35,926 nt of DNA, taken from assembly GCA_022764445.1 (NCBI GenBank), contig JALERT010000138.1, positions 1 to 35,926 of the forward strand. The letters are read 5' to 3'. Under the pieces are notes generated by a model. The model did no database searches. It saw only the letters and a program-made list of their open reading frames with translations, and was not told where the DNA came from. Positions 7,299 to 16,008 of the stretch are shown piece after piece (positions within the stretch are counted from its first letter, which is position 1; the number at the start of each line of letters is the position of its first letter). This DNA is from Lachnospiraceae bacterium. Lineage in GTDB: Bacteria > Bacillota > Clostridia > Lachnospirales > Lachnospiraceae. The position numbers and the translations under genes are program-made.

Positions 7299-8871
7299 CT
7301 GTTTTTATACCATCAAAATAGTGTGCAAGTATTGACATGTAATCGAAGCCTTCACGCGCCATACCCTCGGCACCCGTCTGGCTCATTCCTGTACCATGAC
7401 CAAATCCGCCACCTGTCACTACATAATAATTTTCCCTTCCGTTCTTCTTTTTATCTATATAAAAAGCTGCACTTGGAAGGAGTGAAAATCCTTTAACGTC
7501 TTCTCCTTTTTTCCTTTTGATCTTCTCATTTACAGGAGCAAGAACACTTCTTACATTATACTGTCTACATACCTTAACTGTACGCTTTGAACCTGTGATA
7601 ACAATCTCTGATACGAAACCGCTTTTGTCACGTTTTACAACCTTTATGGATTTAAGACTTCCTATTGACTTTAACATTACTTTTCTAAATTTTCCCTTTT
7701 TGTCTCTCGTAAGAACACTTTCTTTATCTGACAGATAAGACCTGTAAAGTGATGAATCAATCCTTTTTCCCAGATTTTTCTCCTTAAAATACACCTTCCA
7801 CCTGTACCAGTCATCATTACTGTCATATGTGTTACAAATATTTTTATCAATGAATTTTCTAAAAGTTTTCTCATCTGATAAATCCATTTTACTAATACCT
7901 GTTTTACTACGTGATTTTTCTGTAATCTGTAACTTTCCTTTTAGATACGATACAGGTTTTACAGTATTCCAGACACTCTTTCCATCAGCAGTAGCGCCCC
8001 ATGACGTAGCAAAATAATATGCTGATACCACCTTGTTATCATCTGTCATCATTACTATATTTTTTGTATTGTCAACAGCTTTAATTCCTTTTTTATCTTC
8101 TTTAATATTATTGTAGACCTGACATGAAACGCTGTCATCAACATCTGCACCGTACTTATCAAATCTACCTGAATTAAGCTGGGTGTATGCAAAACTTCTT
8201 GCACATACAGCCTGTGCTTCCAGGGCATTCATATTACAGCTTGTAGGCATTTCGCTCGGAATAACATCATACAAATACTTTTCAAGAGGCAGTATATTTT
8301 TAAGAAGTAATCCCTCTTTTCTCCATACGATTTCAAACTTTCCCCTGTACTTTGGACATCCCTGCTGTCTTTTTATGGACATCACTTTAAACTTTGTGTT
8401 ATTACATGGTTTTATAACCACTTTTCCGTTCTTTGATATTTTATCAGAGGCTTTAAATACAACTGTTTTTCCACTTTTATATCTTTTGGTTTTTTTGCCT
8501 GTAACAACTTCAAATTCTCCGTCACCTTTTATTTTTACCTTATTGTGAAACAGACTTTTATATCCCGTAGTATTTATAAGCACTCTGATATCCGGATTTA
8601 CTTTATATCTATTACCCTCATACCCATTGGTGGATTTATTCTTTGCATTAATATTGGTGCTAACTTCCTTATCTTTTGAAGTATCTTTTACGCTATTGTC
8701 ATTAACTGTTTCCGTAACATCCTGTGTATTTAAACCATCTTTTTTCCTGTCTTCTAAAGTTTTATCTGAATTTATCTTAATATACCCTTTATCATACGAC
8801 TGAACAACAACACAACCAACAGTCAGAAGTAATAAAAGAAAAAGCCATGTCAATGATTTATTATTCTTCAC
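7273..8871 (-). CDS. SpoIID/LytB-type amidase-enhancer or glycan-cleaving protein
   Basis: A 532-residue exported protein: one N-terminal membrane anchor (about residues 7-25), a linker rich in charged residues (30-90), then SpoIID core motifs. These are ILPLEKYLYDVIPSEMP with the catalytic-type Glu, the ALEAQAVCARSFAY helix, the SCQVY motif, VSAYYFATSWGATA, and the C-terminal GGGFGHGTGMSQTGAEGMAREG box near residue 490. SpoIID is a lytic transglycosylase acting on denuded peptidoglycan during engulfment. This version is longer than SpoIID (about 340 residues) and is better called SpoIID-like; a vegetative wall role is possible. Starts with GTG after GAGGAGG. It follows the ABC genes by 58 bp. 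Confidence 0.88.
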   Translation of the reverse strand: MKNNKSLTWLFLLLLLTVGCVVVQSYDKGYIKINSDKTLEDRKKDGLNTQDVTETVNDNSVKDTSKDKEVSTNINAKNKSTNGYEGNRYKVNPDIRVLINTTGYKSLFHNKVKIKGDGEFEVVTGKKTKRYKSGKTVVFKASDKISKNGKVVIKPCNNTKFKVMSIKRQQGCPKYRGKFEIVWRKEGLLLKNILPLEKYLYDVIPSEMPTSCNMNALEAQAVCARSFAYTQLNSGRFDKYGADVDDSVSCQVYNNIKEDKKGIKAVDNTKNIVMMTDDNKVVSAYYFATSWGATADGKSVWNTVKPVSYLKGKLQITEKSRSKTGISKMDLSDEKTFRKFIDKNICNTYDSNDDWYRWKVYFKEKNLGKRIDSSLYRSYLSDKESVLTRDKKGKFRKVMLKSIGSLKSIKVVKRDKSGFVSEIVITGSKRTVKVCRQYNVRSVLAPVNEKIKRKKGEDVKGFSLLPSAAFYIDKKKNGRENYYVVTGGGFGHGTGMSQTGAEGMAREGFDYMSILAHYFDGIKTGDISKALF

Positions 8872-8929
8872 TGTACCCTCCTCATATTTTTATCCCATTG
8901 ATTATATGATGCCAATCCGGGTATTATGA

Positions 8930-10357
8930 TTACTTTTTTCTTCTTCTCATCCAGATTACAAAACCTGTAACAAGTATACAGAGAGGAATTATGACAATAA
9001 GAACTGCTGCCCATAATAACTGTGTTCCTGTTGTAAGATTTATATATGAATAAGATAAACTCTTAACATCTATAGATGCCTGTTTAACATCTGATTTTAA
9101 GAGAGAATTTACAGCATTTGAAAAAAGTTCACCATTATCAAGCTGACCTGCTGATGTAAAATCATCCGAAAATGCTGTTGCAGATCCAAATGCAATAAGC
9201 TTTGACTCTTTACCACTTTTATTTTTATCGGTTACTAAAACGCCAACATTAAATGGTCCGTCTATATCTCCTTCTGCTTTTTTACCATCGCCTGATGACG
9301 GATCAACTTTAAGATAAGAGCCATCTGAAGTCGTAAGAAGTTCTGATATCTTTAATGTGCTCCTTAAAGAGTCCTTCTTAACCTGTGAAAGTGCAACAGG
9401 ATAAGGAATTACAAGCATGCCGCTTAACTTTGAAGTAATACTTTCGCTTGTACTTATCTGTGGAACGATACAGTTGACATAATTATAATAATTGCCCGTA
9501 GTTTCACATATATTACCCATCTGCTCATTTATTCCATAATACTTAAGAAGTTCCTTAATATTTGGTGTTTCTTTTGTAGTATACTCTACATTTATTATAG
9601 CATAACCGCCATTTTTCATATACTCCATTATTCTGTCTTTTTCTTCATCACTTATATCTCTTGCGGGGCCATTAAGGAGAAGGATGTCGCAGTCATCAGG
9701 AACTTTTTCCATAGAATAAAGTTTAAGTTCTTCCGTATCAATATTCATCTTACTAAGTGAATCTGTTACATTTGTTCCAAGCTCCTGCTCCTCATGTCCG
9801 GACATAATGTACATTTTTGTCTCAGTATCAGACAATACATTCTGAATTGCAGAAGTAATCTTTCCCTCTGCATCAAGGTAATATGAATTCTGATATGTTG
9901 AGTAATCTACCTGTGAATAATACATCTCAGAACCACCTATATATTTTGCTGCCTTTGTATCGTTATTAACGACTATTATATCATTAGATGATACCTTATC
10001 ATCTACATATTTACTTGCAAATGAAGGATTAGATACAGGATCTACTTTCTTGACTTTTATCTTGTCTGATAATTTACTGTACTGCTTTACAACTTTATCA
10101 ATATGTTCCTCTTCTTTTCCATCCTGAACCATGTAATATATAGTTACATCATGCTTTGCATCCTTCACTATATCTTTTGTATCGTCTGATAATGTAAAAA
10201 GCTTATTGGAACTAAGATCAGTTGATAGATCAAGTTTGTTAAATATAATATTTACCGCAACTACTAATGCCACTACCAGTATAGTAAGAAATATACTAAA
10301 CGCCCCTGAGCGAAATTTTTTATTGGTAAATGAACGTTTAAAACTGTTATTTTTCAT
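8930..10357 (-). CDS. GldG-like ABC transport auxiliary protein
   Basis: A 475-residue membrane protein: N-terminal transmembrane segment (about 18-40), a large extracytoplasmic domain, and a C-terminal transmembrane segment (about 447-469) followed by MRRRKK. The segment LSTDLSSNKLFTLSDDTKDIVKDAKHDVTIYYM and the later TETKMYIMSGHEEQELG and DILLLNGPARDISDEEKDRI stretches fit the ABC-type auxiliary family (GldG). In Bacteroidetes GldG works with GldA and GldF in gliding; in Firmicutes the same trio has no known gliding role and its cargo is unknown. It is the third gene of the trio, 14 bp after the permease. Confidence 0.85.
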   Translation of the reverse strand: MKNNSFKRSFTNKKFRSGAFSIFLTILVVALVVAVNIIFNKLDLSTDLSSNKLFTLSDDTKDIVKDAKHDVTIYYMVQDGKEEEHIDKVVKQYSKLSDKIKVKKVDPVSNPSFASKYVDDKVSSNDIIVVNNDTKAAKYIGGSEMYYSQVDYSTYQNSYYLDAEGKITSAIQNVLSDTETKMYIMSGHEEQELGTNVTDSLSKMNIDTEELKLYSMEKVPDDCDILLLNGPARDISDEEKDRIMEYMKNGGYAIINVEYTTKETPNIKELLKYYGINEQMGNICETTGNYYNYVNCIVPQISTSESITSKLSGMLVIPYPVALSQVKKDSLRSTLKISELLTTSDGSYLKVDPSSGDGKKAEGDIDGPFNVGVLVTDKNKSGKESKLIAFGSATAFSDDFTSAGQLDNGELFSNAVNSLLKSDVKQASIDVKSLSYSYINLTTGTQLLWAAVLIVIIPLCILVTGFVIWMRRRKK

Positions 10358-10371
10358 CTTAATACCTCTTT

Positions 10372-11238
10372 CTAGTTAAATCTTTTCTTTTTTACTACCT
10401 GAATAGTCAGGAATACAAATAAAAATGCGATACTTACATAATACACAACTGCATCATAGTTAAGTACACCCATGCTAAAATCATTGAATCTCTCAGATAT
10501 GGCAAAACATTTAAGTATATTTGAGAAAAGACCTTTATAAAGAGATGACTTCACAAAATATACGATCCAGATTGCAGCCTCTCCTATTACAGACATGGCA
10601 ATAAGAACAGTAGCATTTTCCATCATGTGATATGCCACCATACAAATCACAAGCCATACTATTGCAATCATTATACACTGAGCCAATTTGTCAGATGGCA
10701 GCATACTTGCAACGCTGCTTAAAAGATTAGATAAAAGCATTGTTACAAAGCTGAGAACTGCTGCTATTATCTGGCTTTCCGTAAGCGATGAAATAAAAGT
10801 TCCTATAGCTATATATGCAGCTCCAAGAAGATAAAATCCCATTATACTGCTATACGCAGGAGCAAGTCTTACATCTTTGCCATAGGCACTTATAAGTAGA
10901 GGATAAAGACTGATAAATGCAACACCGATAGAAAAAAGCGTCATTACAGAAAAATACTTTCCAAGCACTATACGCGCAGGTGATACAGGCGCAGTAAAAA
11001 GAAGCTGGTCTGTTTTCTGATGATTTTCCTCTGCTATTATCCTCATTGTCAATATAGGAATAAGAAGGACAAAGAGAAATGATATACTTCCAAGTGTCAT
11101 TTCAAAATTGCCTATACCTCCTGCAAGATTATATCCCCATGTATAAAAACCTACTATTGCAATAAAAAATGCAAGGAATACAAAACCTATCATTGAATTA
11201 AAATACTGCTTTAATTCTTTTTTATATATCGCTAACAT
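10372..11238 (-). CDS. ABC-2 type permease, GldF-like
   Basis: A 288-residue membrane permease with six hydrophobic segments. The N-terminus MLAIYKKELKQYFNSMIGFVFLAFF and the segment ILTMRIIAEENHQKTDQLLFTAPVSPARIVLGKYF are hallmark sequences of the ABC-2/GldF subfamily. It overlaps the end of the ATPase gene by 17 bp and is followed by the GldG-like gene, so the three very likely form one complex in the cytoplasmic membrane. Substrate unknown. Confidence 0.87.
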   Translation of the reverse strand: MLAIYKKELKQYFNSMIGFVFLAFFIAIVGFYTWGYNLAGGIGNFEMTLGSISFLFVLLIPILTMRIIAEENHQKTDQLLFTAPVSPARIVLGKYFSVMTLFSIGVAFISLYPLLISAYGKDVRLAPAYSSIMGFYLLGAAYIAIGTFISSLTESQIIAAVLSFVTMLLSNLLSSVASMLPSDKLAQCIMIAIVWLVICMVAYHMMENATVLIAMSVIGEAAIWIVYFVKSSLYKGLFSNILKCFAISERFNDFSMGVLNYDAVVYYVSIAFLFVFLTIQVVKKKRFN

Positions 11239-12292
11239 CAGTTAAATCCTCCTCTTCCTCAATTTTCTTGTTATCTTTATCTTCTTCCTGCTTTTCGTCT
11301 TTCTGCTCTTCATATTCCTTATCTTCACTTTCTTTATCATCTTTTATATATTGGTTATCACCGTCTTTAGTAAGTGCAAGGAATACATCTTCAAGAGAAT
11401 TATCAGACCTGTGAAGTTCTAAAATAGGACAGCTCTTATCTGCAAATGCATAAAAAAGTGTTTCTCTTATATCGTTATCTTCTGATGAATACAGAGTCAT
11501 TCCTAATGTATTTTCCTCTGACTCAGAATCATATGATATTTTCTCTATATCAGGCATATTCTCAACTGTTTCTTTTATTATATCTTCATCACCCTTAACA
11601 ACCATATGAATTGCACTTGTGCCTTTTATCATATTTATAAGATTGTCAGGAGTATCTTTCGCTATCATCTTTCCATTATTAATAATGATAATTTCATCAC
11701 AGACAGCACTTATTTCCTGCATAATATGTGAACTGAGAAGTATGGTATGATTCTTACTAAGTTCCCTTATAAGTTCACGCATCTCTATAATCTGATTAGG
11801 ATCAAGTCCTACCGTCGGTTCGTCAAGAATAAGTATATCCGGTTCACCCATCATTGCCGCCGCAAGACCTACTCTTTGTTTATATCCTTTAGACAGATAT
11901 CTTATTAGTCTTTCTGACATATCATCAACTTTTGTCTTTTTCATTATAAGATTAACTTTTTCAGCTCTGTCATTTCGTGGTACCTTCTTAAGTTCTGCGA
12001 CAAACTGAAGATATTCACGCACCCTCATATCAGGATATAATGGTGGAATTTCCGGAAGATAACCTATATGTTTCTTAGCTTTCTCCGGCTTTTCCACCAT
12101 GTCTATTCCATCAATGAGAATACGCCCTTCCGTCGGTGCGATATATCCGGTAAGCATATTCATGGTGGTAGACTTTCCTGCACCATTCGGTCCTAAGAAT
12201 CCTACGACCTTACCTTTATCCACGGTAAATGACAATCCATCAACTGCAGCATGACTGCCATATTTTTTTACTAGATTTTCTACTTCAATCAC
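11222..12292 (-). CDS. ABC transporter ATPase, GldA-like, with acidic tail
   Basis: A 356-residue ATP-binding subunit. Walker A is GPNGAGKST (34-42), the signature is LSKGYKQRV (133-141), Walker B is ILILDE (153-158), with LSSHIMQEISAVCDEI as the switch region. It starts with GTG eight bases after AGGAGG; no in-frame ATG fits the family start. After the normal end of the fold (about residue 306) it carries about 50 residues made almost only of Asp, Glu, Lys, Asn and Gln, which is unusual. First gene of the GldA/F/G-like set, preceded by a 46-bp hairpin repeat. Confidence 0.94.
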   Translation of the reverse strand: MIEVENLVKKYGSHAAVDGLSFTVDKGKVVGFLGPNGAGKSTTMNMLTGYIAPTEGRILIDGIDMVEKPEKAKKHIGYLPEIPPLYPDMRVREYLQFVAELKKVPRNDRAEKVNLIMKKTKVDDMSERLIRYLSKGYKQRVGLAAAMMGEPDILILDEPTVGLDPNQIIEMRELIRELSKNHTILLSSHIMQEISAVCDEIIIINNGKMIAKDTPDNLINMIKGTSAIHMVVKGDEDIIKETVENMPDIEKISYDSESEENTLGMTLYSSEDNDIRETLFYAFADKSCPILELHRSDNSLEDVFLALTKDGDNQYIKDDKESEDKEYEEQKDEKQEEDKDNKKIEEEEDLTDVSDI

Positions 12293-12311
12293 TATATTGA
12301 CCTCCTAGTAT

Positions 12312-12357
12312 AATAATGTAACGGCAGGATTAATTATATCAATCCCACCAAGTCAGT
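12312..12357 (-). repeat. 46-bp hairpin element, copy 1
   Basis: On the minus strand ACTGACTTGG leads into a 12-bp stem with three G-U pairs (GGTGGGATTGAT, loop ATA, ATTAATCCTGCC) and ends in TTACATTATT. It is 37/46 identical to 33296-33341. Here it lies directly 5' of the AGGAGG of the ABC ATPase gene. The rest of the 300-bp gap 12293-12592 is AT-rich and must hold the promoter of the ABC genes, but no single -35/-10 pair stands out. Confidence 0.75.
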
Positions 12358-12482
12358 TTTATGACATACAGATAAATATATCACCACTTTGTTATAACTT
12401 TGTGAACAGATATAATCCATATTTTATGTATATCATTATTTTGATAATTTTTACTCTATAGGATAAACTTTCCAATAAAAGC

Positions 12483-12526
12483 AAAAAGATGGATAATATA
12501 TTTTGTCGTATATCATCCATCTTTTT
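12483..12526 (-). terminator. Terminator after cyclophilin gene
   Basis: An 18-bp inverted repeat with one mismatch (12483-12500 with 12509-12526) and an 8-nt loop. Arms begin and end in A5/T5, so it can work in both directions. It lies about 65 bp past the stop of the minus-strand cyclophilin gene. Confidence 0.88.
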
Positions 12527-12592
12527 GTATTAACTTTATAGCTTATAATATAATGCTTCTTTCAATTGCTGCTTTGCCATGTTTAAATACAC

Positions 12593-13111
12593 TTAGCACT
12601 TCTCAGGCTCGTCATAGTCTACACCGTCTGTATCAACTGTAACCTTAGTCATAACCTGTGGCTCTAAAGGTGCATCCATATAATCTGTGGCAGTTTCTGC
12701 AATCTTATCTACTACATCCATACCTTCTATAACCTTACCGAATGCAGCGTACTGACCATCAAGGTGTGGTGCATCCTTATGCATGATAAAGAACTGTGAG
12801 CCGGCTGAATCAGGCATCTGTGAACGTGCCATTGAAAGCACACCTGCTGTATGCTTAAGATCATTCTGAAATCCATTCATTGTAAACTCACCCTTTATGG
12901 AATATCCAGGTCCACCTGTACCTATTCCGTCAGGATCTCCACCCTGAATCATAAATCCCTTTATTATTCTGTGGAATGTCACATTATCATAAAAGTTCTT
13001 ATTGATAAGTGAAATAAAGTTGTTTACTGTATTTGGTGCTATCTCCGGATAAAGTTCTGCCTTAATTGTTCCGGCTGTTGTCTCAAATGTTACTACCGGG
13101 TTCTTTGCCAT
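12593..13111 (-). CDS. Cyclophilin-type peptidyl-prolyl cis-trans isomerase
   Basis: A 172-residue cytoplasmic cyclophilin (no signal peptide) that isomerises Xaa-Pro bonds. Visible family motifs are NFYDNVTFHRIIKGFMIQGGDP with the catalytic Arg, GVLSMARS, SAGSQFFI and HLDGQYAAFGKV. The start at 13111 is chosen because GAGAGGAG lies seven bases before it; a longer frame would begin inside the repeat at 13133-13321 and translate its terminal sequence. The ribosome binding site begins only a few bases after that repeat, so any promoter lies within or beyond the repeat, or the gene is read from the peptide-binding-protein gene upstream. Confidence 0.95.
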   Translation of the reverse strand: MAKNPVVTFETTAGTIKAELYPEIAPNTVNNFISLINKNFYDNVTFHRIIKGFMIQGGDPDGIGTGGPGYSIKGEFTMNGFQNDLKHTAGVLSMARSQMPDSAGSQFFIMHKDAPHLDGQYAAFGKVIEGMDVVDKIAETATDYMDAPLEPQVMTKVTVDTDGVDYDEPEKC

Positions 13112-13132
13112 CATTATACTCCTCTCTTTCTT

Positions 13133-13321
13133 GTTACAGTTCACGCCTAGCATTTCCTACATTCATAAAACCTGACAATATTTGCAATATTGTCAGGCGC
13201 TGCTTCGCAGCTAATATTTTATTCATGCAGGAAATGTTAGGCTATTCCACTACATTAGTAAAAGATAATATAACAAGCAAGCTTGAATATTATCTTTTAC
13301 TAATGTAGCGTGAACTGTAAC
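13133..13321. repeat. Dispersed palindromic element, family 1, copy B (189 bp)
   Basis: Same architecture as copy A in opposite orientation: 14-bp terminal inverted repeats (GTTACAGTTCACGC at 13133-13146, complement at 13308-13321), a perfect 21-bp stem (13250-13270 with 13288-13308) with a 17-nt loop containing the CAAGC-AAGCTTG motif, the GGCTATTCC link, and a second arm opened by a 12-bp pair (13146-13157 with 13230-13241, one G-U). The second arm contains GCTGC-(TTC on this strand)-GCAGC and a separate 12-bp hairpin. Five pairs of the 21-bp stem differ from copy A and all are compensated. It fills nearly the whole gap between two minus-strand genes. Confidence 0.87.
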
Positions 13322-13326
13322 ATAGT

Positions 13327-14523
13327 CTATGGCAGATTATATATTATAGGGGAAAGATTGTAAAGTCCCGAAGAAGTCTTATCATCATGACCATTAAAAT
13401 CCGGCTTATAGTATTTTCCCGTTTCATCTCCCGATACATTTTGTTTATTTATTACAGAACCTGCATCTCCTCTTTTAAAACCAAATGATGTATATCCATT
13501 ATAAAGACCTGTATCTCCCCATTTATCAAGAGGAACTATATAAATATCACATAATTTTTCAAGAGTCTTCTGACTATATTTACCTTTTACATCGATACAT
13601 ACTGTATTGTCATCATACTTCTGTATACCTCGTATACTTGCAACATCACATTTAAATTTCTTTGATGACTGAATTCTTGATAAAGCAAGTTTTTTTACTT
13701 TTGAGCCGTAACTTTCTCCTGTTACCTTTTCAAGTTTTTTATACTTATATGAATACTGTTTTGAAATATCATCAATAACCTTATCAATATCTTTTCCCTT
13801 TGCCCTGTACCCTGTATTATAGGCAAAAAAATAAACAAATAAATCCCTGCTCTTAGAATATTTGTCTGTAATGTAATTATATTTCTTATTCTTGTATAAT
13901 GAGCACACCCATAAATACTGCTTTTCAAGTGCCTTTTTTATAACATTCTGCCTTATTTGCTCCTGAAATTTCTTATCCGGTTTTTTTATCATTTTATGTA
14001 TTTTTTTATCCACGGCAGAAGCATCTGATACTCCATAGTGATATTGTTTCAGTCCGATTATTGGGACACTGCCTGCATCACCACAGCCATCATAGTCCAG
14101 ATCACATCTAACATAATAATTAAATATAACATCATCCGCCGTAATTGCAGAGCCTGAACTTGTCATTATATTATCTTTCAAAGTAATTTTATATCGTGTA
14201 ATATTCCTTTCTTTATCGTATGAAGATGTAATACTTTTACATATGCTCTCACTGTCTTCTGTATCAGTAAGATTTCCATAACACATATTAAGGAGATATC
14301 TGTCAGCCTGTGTTTTGTACATAAAAGGTGATAAATCTTTAGATATATTACCTTTTATAACCACCTCTTTCATTTTATCTTTTACTACACTTTCTCTCCC
14401 ATTCACCTCTTTTGTCATTCCCTGCCTGTTCATTTTAATATTTTCTGCCGTACTCTTAAGAGTAAATGCAAGTAACACAAAAAGGCAGATATAAGCAATT
14501 CCAATCCATGTATATTTCTTCAT
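13327..14523 (-). CDS. Peptide-binding protein (SBP_bac_5-like), lacks C-terminal lobe
   Basis: A 398-residue exported protein with an N-terminal anchor (about 5-24; no lipobox Cys seen). LSPFMYKTQADRYLLNMCYGNL and ITLKDNIMTSSGSAITADDVIFNYY match the N-terminal lobe of ABC oligopeptide-binding proteins, and IYIVPLDKWGD resembles their next motif. A lysine-rich insertion of about 130 residues follows. The chain ends at SSGLYNLSPIIYNLP, near where family members have GxGPY and continue for roughly 200-300 residues. The stop lies five bases before repeat copy B, so truncation by rearrangement is plausible. No permease or ATPase neighbours. It starts after GAGG with six bases spacing. May be a pseudogene or a repurposed N-lobe. 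Confidence 0.65.
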   Translation of the reverse strand: MKKYTWIGIAYICLFVLLAFTLKSTAENIKMNRQGMTKEVNGRESVVKDKMKEVVIKGNISKDLSPFMYKTQADRYLLNMCYGNLTDTEDSESICKSITSSYDKERNITRYKITLKDNIMTSSGSAITADDVIFNYYVRCDLDYDGCGDAGSVPIIGLKQYHYGVSDASAVDKKIHKMIKKPDKKFQEQIRQNVIKKALEKQYLWVCSLYKNKKYNYITDKYSKSRDLFVYFFAYNTGYRAKGKDIDKVIDDISKQYSYKYKKLEKVTGESYGSKVKKLALSRIQSSKKFKCDVASIRGIQKYDDNTVCIDVKGKYSQKTLEKLCDIYIVPLDKWGDTGLYNGYTSFGFKRGDAGSVINKQNVSGDETGKYYKPDFNGHDDKTSSGLYNLSPIIYNLP

Positions 14524-14682
14524 ATATTACCTCACTTCCAAGCAGCTTTTAAATGCTGCTCTTTATATATAGGTCTTAATAGTTACAATATAAGCTTAAA
14601 TCATATACGTTTCGTATTCAATTGCATTACTGTTTCATAATCATACACAAATCTATATTAACTTACAAAACATTCTTTATTC

Positions 14683-14737
14683 TGACACATGATTTGACAA
14701 ATCATGTGTCAGTTCACGCCTAACATTTTCTTCATAT
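14683..14737. repeat. Hairpin joined to a half copy of family 1 repeat
   Basis: An 11-bp or longer inverted repeat (GACACATGATT with AATCATGTGTC, 14684-14710) runs straight into CAGTTCACGCC and TAACATTTTC, the end sequence of family 1 elements. It lies in the divergent gap between the peptide-binding-protein gene and the SpoIIM-like gene. No second end is visible. Confidence 0.55.
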
Positions 14738-14797
14738 CAGGATTTTTAATTCATATTTTTAATTCATCCTCAATAATATATACAAAGGAGTTAAATT

Positions 14798-15412
14798 ATG
14801 GAACAGAAAACGAAACAGCAAATGAACGAAAAAAAAATACCCGGTATAGTAAAAATAATTATCGCCCTTTTTATTGCAGGAATGGTTATAGGAATTTTAA
14901 CAGGGTATTTTATGAAATCATCACTTTACTCCCCGCTTATAACCATATACAAGGATATACTTTCACGTCTGACTAGTCTTGATATAAGCCGTTCAGAGAT
15001 ATTTTTTCTTTCCTTAAAACGCAATCTAAAATATCTTGTATTGATATATATGTTTGCAATAACGAACATCTGGAACTGGTATTATGGTGCATTTTTGCTT
15101 TATATAGGTTTTTCTAACGGACTTTTACTTACATTTAATATAATTCTTTATGGTATGGCAGGTTCTATAAGATACTTATGCTATCTTTTTCCACAGTCAT
15201 TAATTTTTATACCAATTTATATACTGATTATTGCACACTGCAATTCTTTCCATAAAACTTATTATGTATGTACTGATACAGCCAAAAAAGGAAAACTGCT
15301 TTTTAGACAGTTTCCCTTTTGTATATTTATTATTTTATTTATGATAGCCGGATGTATACTTGAAGCATGGCTTAATCTGCCGCTTGTCATATGGTACTCA
15401 ACTGTTCAATAG
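14798..15412 (+). CDS. SpoIIM-like integral membrane protein
   Basis: A 204-residue membrane protein with about five hydrophobic segments (22-42, 72-90, 95-150 in two, 170-192). The layout of an N-terminal anchor, a central FLLYIGFSNGLLLTFNI segment and an LILPQSLIFIP-like stretch (LFPQSLIFIPIYIL) resembles stage II sporulation protein M, which with SpoIID and SpoIIP drives engulfment-related wall degradation. AAAGGAG lies seven bases before the ATG. Its last 26 bases overlap the end of convergent coaE. The SpoIIM name rests on pattern only; an unrelated small membrane protein is possible. Confidence 0.6.
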   Translation: MEQKTKQQMNEKKIPGIVKIIIALFIAGMVIGILTGYFMKSSLYSPLITIYKDILSRLTSLDISRSEIFFLSLKRNLKYLVLIYMFAITNIWNWYYGAFLLYIGFSNGLLLTFNIILYGMAGSIRYLCYLFPQSLIFIPIYILIIAHCNSFHKTYYVCTDTAKKGKLLFRQFPFCIFIILFMIAGCILEAWLNLPLVIWYSTVQ

Positions 15413-15989
15413 AAAATGCTTCTCTAAGTTCCTTGTCAAGCTCCTCAAATGAACCGTCATTTTTTATTATTCTGTCAGCTTTTTCAGTAAAAAATTCATC
15501 AGGCTTCTGATTAGCTATTATGGCTCTTGACTTTTCCACAGAGTATCCCCTGTTGTCTGAGAGCCTCTTTATCCTTATGTCTGCAGGAACATATACATAC
15601 CATACCTCATCACACAACTGATCGCATTTACATTCATACATAATTGCTGTTTCAAATATTATAATTCCGTCCATACCTTTTCTTTCATCGATATATTGTG
15701 CAACGTATTCTATAACTTCGGGATGTACTATATCATCAAGACGCTTTCTTGCCTCATTATCTTTAAATATAATGTCTGCCATTTTCTTCCTGTCTATTTC
15801 ACCATCACTGCCAAGTATATCTTTTCCAAATGATTTAACTATTTTTTCATGGCATTTTGTACCCTTTTTCATAACTACGTGGCCAAGCTCATCGGCGATA
15901 AGTAATTCTGCATCATACATTTCGCTTAACCTGTGTGCAACATATGATTTACCGCTTCCAACTCCACCTGTAAGTCCTATAACATACAT
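15387..15989 (-). CDS. coaE: Dephospho-CoA kinase
   Basis: Last step of coenzyme A synthesis, ATP-dependent phosphorylation of the 3'-hydroxyl of dephospho-CoA. The 200 residues have the P-loop GGVGSGKS (8-15), the DELGHVVM segment (near 33-40), the HPEVIEYVAQYI lid region and the C-terminal RIIKNDGSFEELDKEL motif. AAGGAGG lies ten bases before the ATG. It follows polA by 19 bp, the common polA-coaE order, and overlaps the convergent SpoIIM-like gene by 26 bp. Confidence 0.96.
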   Translation of the reverse strand: MYVIGLTGGVGSGKSYVAHRLSEMYDAELLIADELGHVVMKKGTKCHEKIVKSFGKDILGSDGEIDRKKMADIIFKDNEARKRLDDIVHPEVIEYVAQYIDERKGMDGIIIFETAIMYECKCDQLCDEVWYVYVPADIRIKRLSDNRGYSVEKSRAIIANQKPDEFFTEKADRIIKNDGSFEELDKELREAFSIEQLSTI

Positions 15990-16008
15990 AAAAAGCTAAC
16001 CTCCTTTG

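Noticed and set aside
8930-12292. GldA/F/G-like set as evidence for gliding motility or Bacteroidetes origin.
   Set aside because: The same trio is common in Firmicutes without gliding, and base and codon use match the neighbours.
13112-13153. Longer start for the cyclophilin gene at 13153.
   Set aside because: It would translate the end of the repeat element and has no ribosome binding site; the start at 13111 has one at the right distance.
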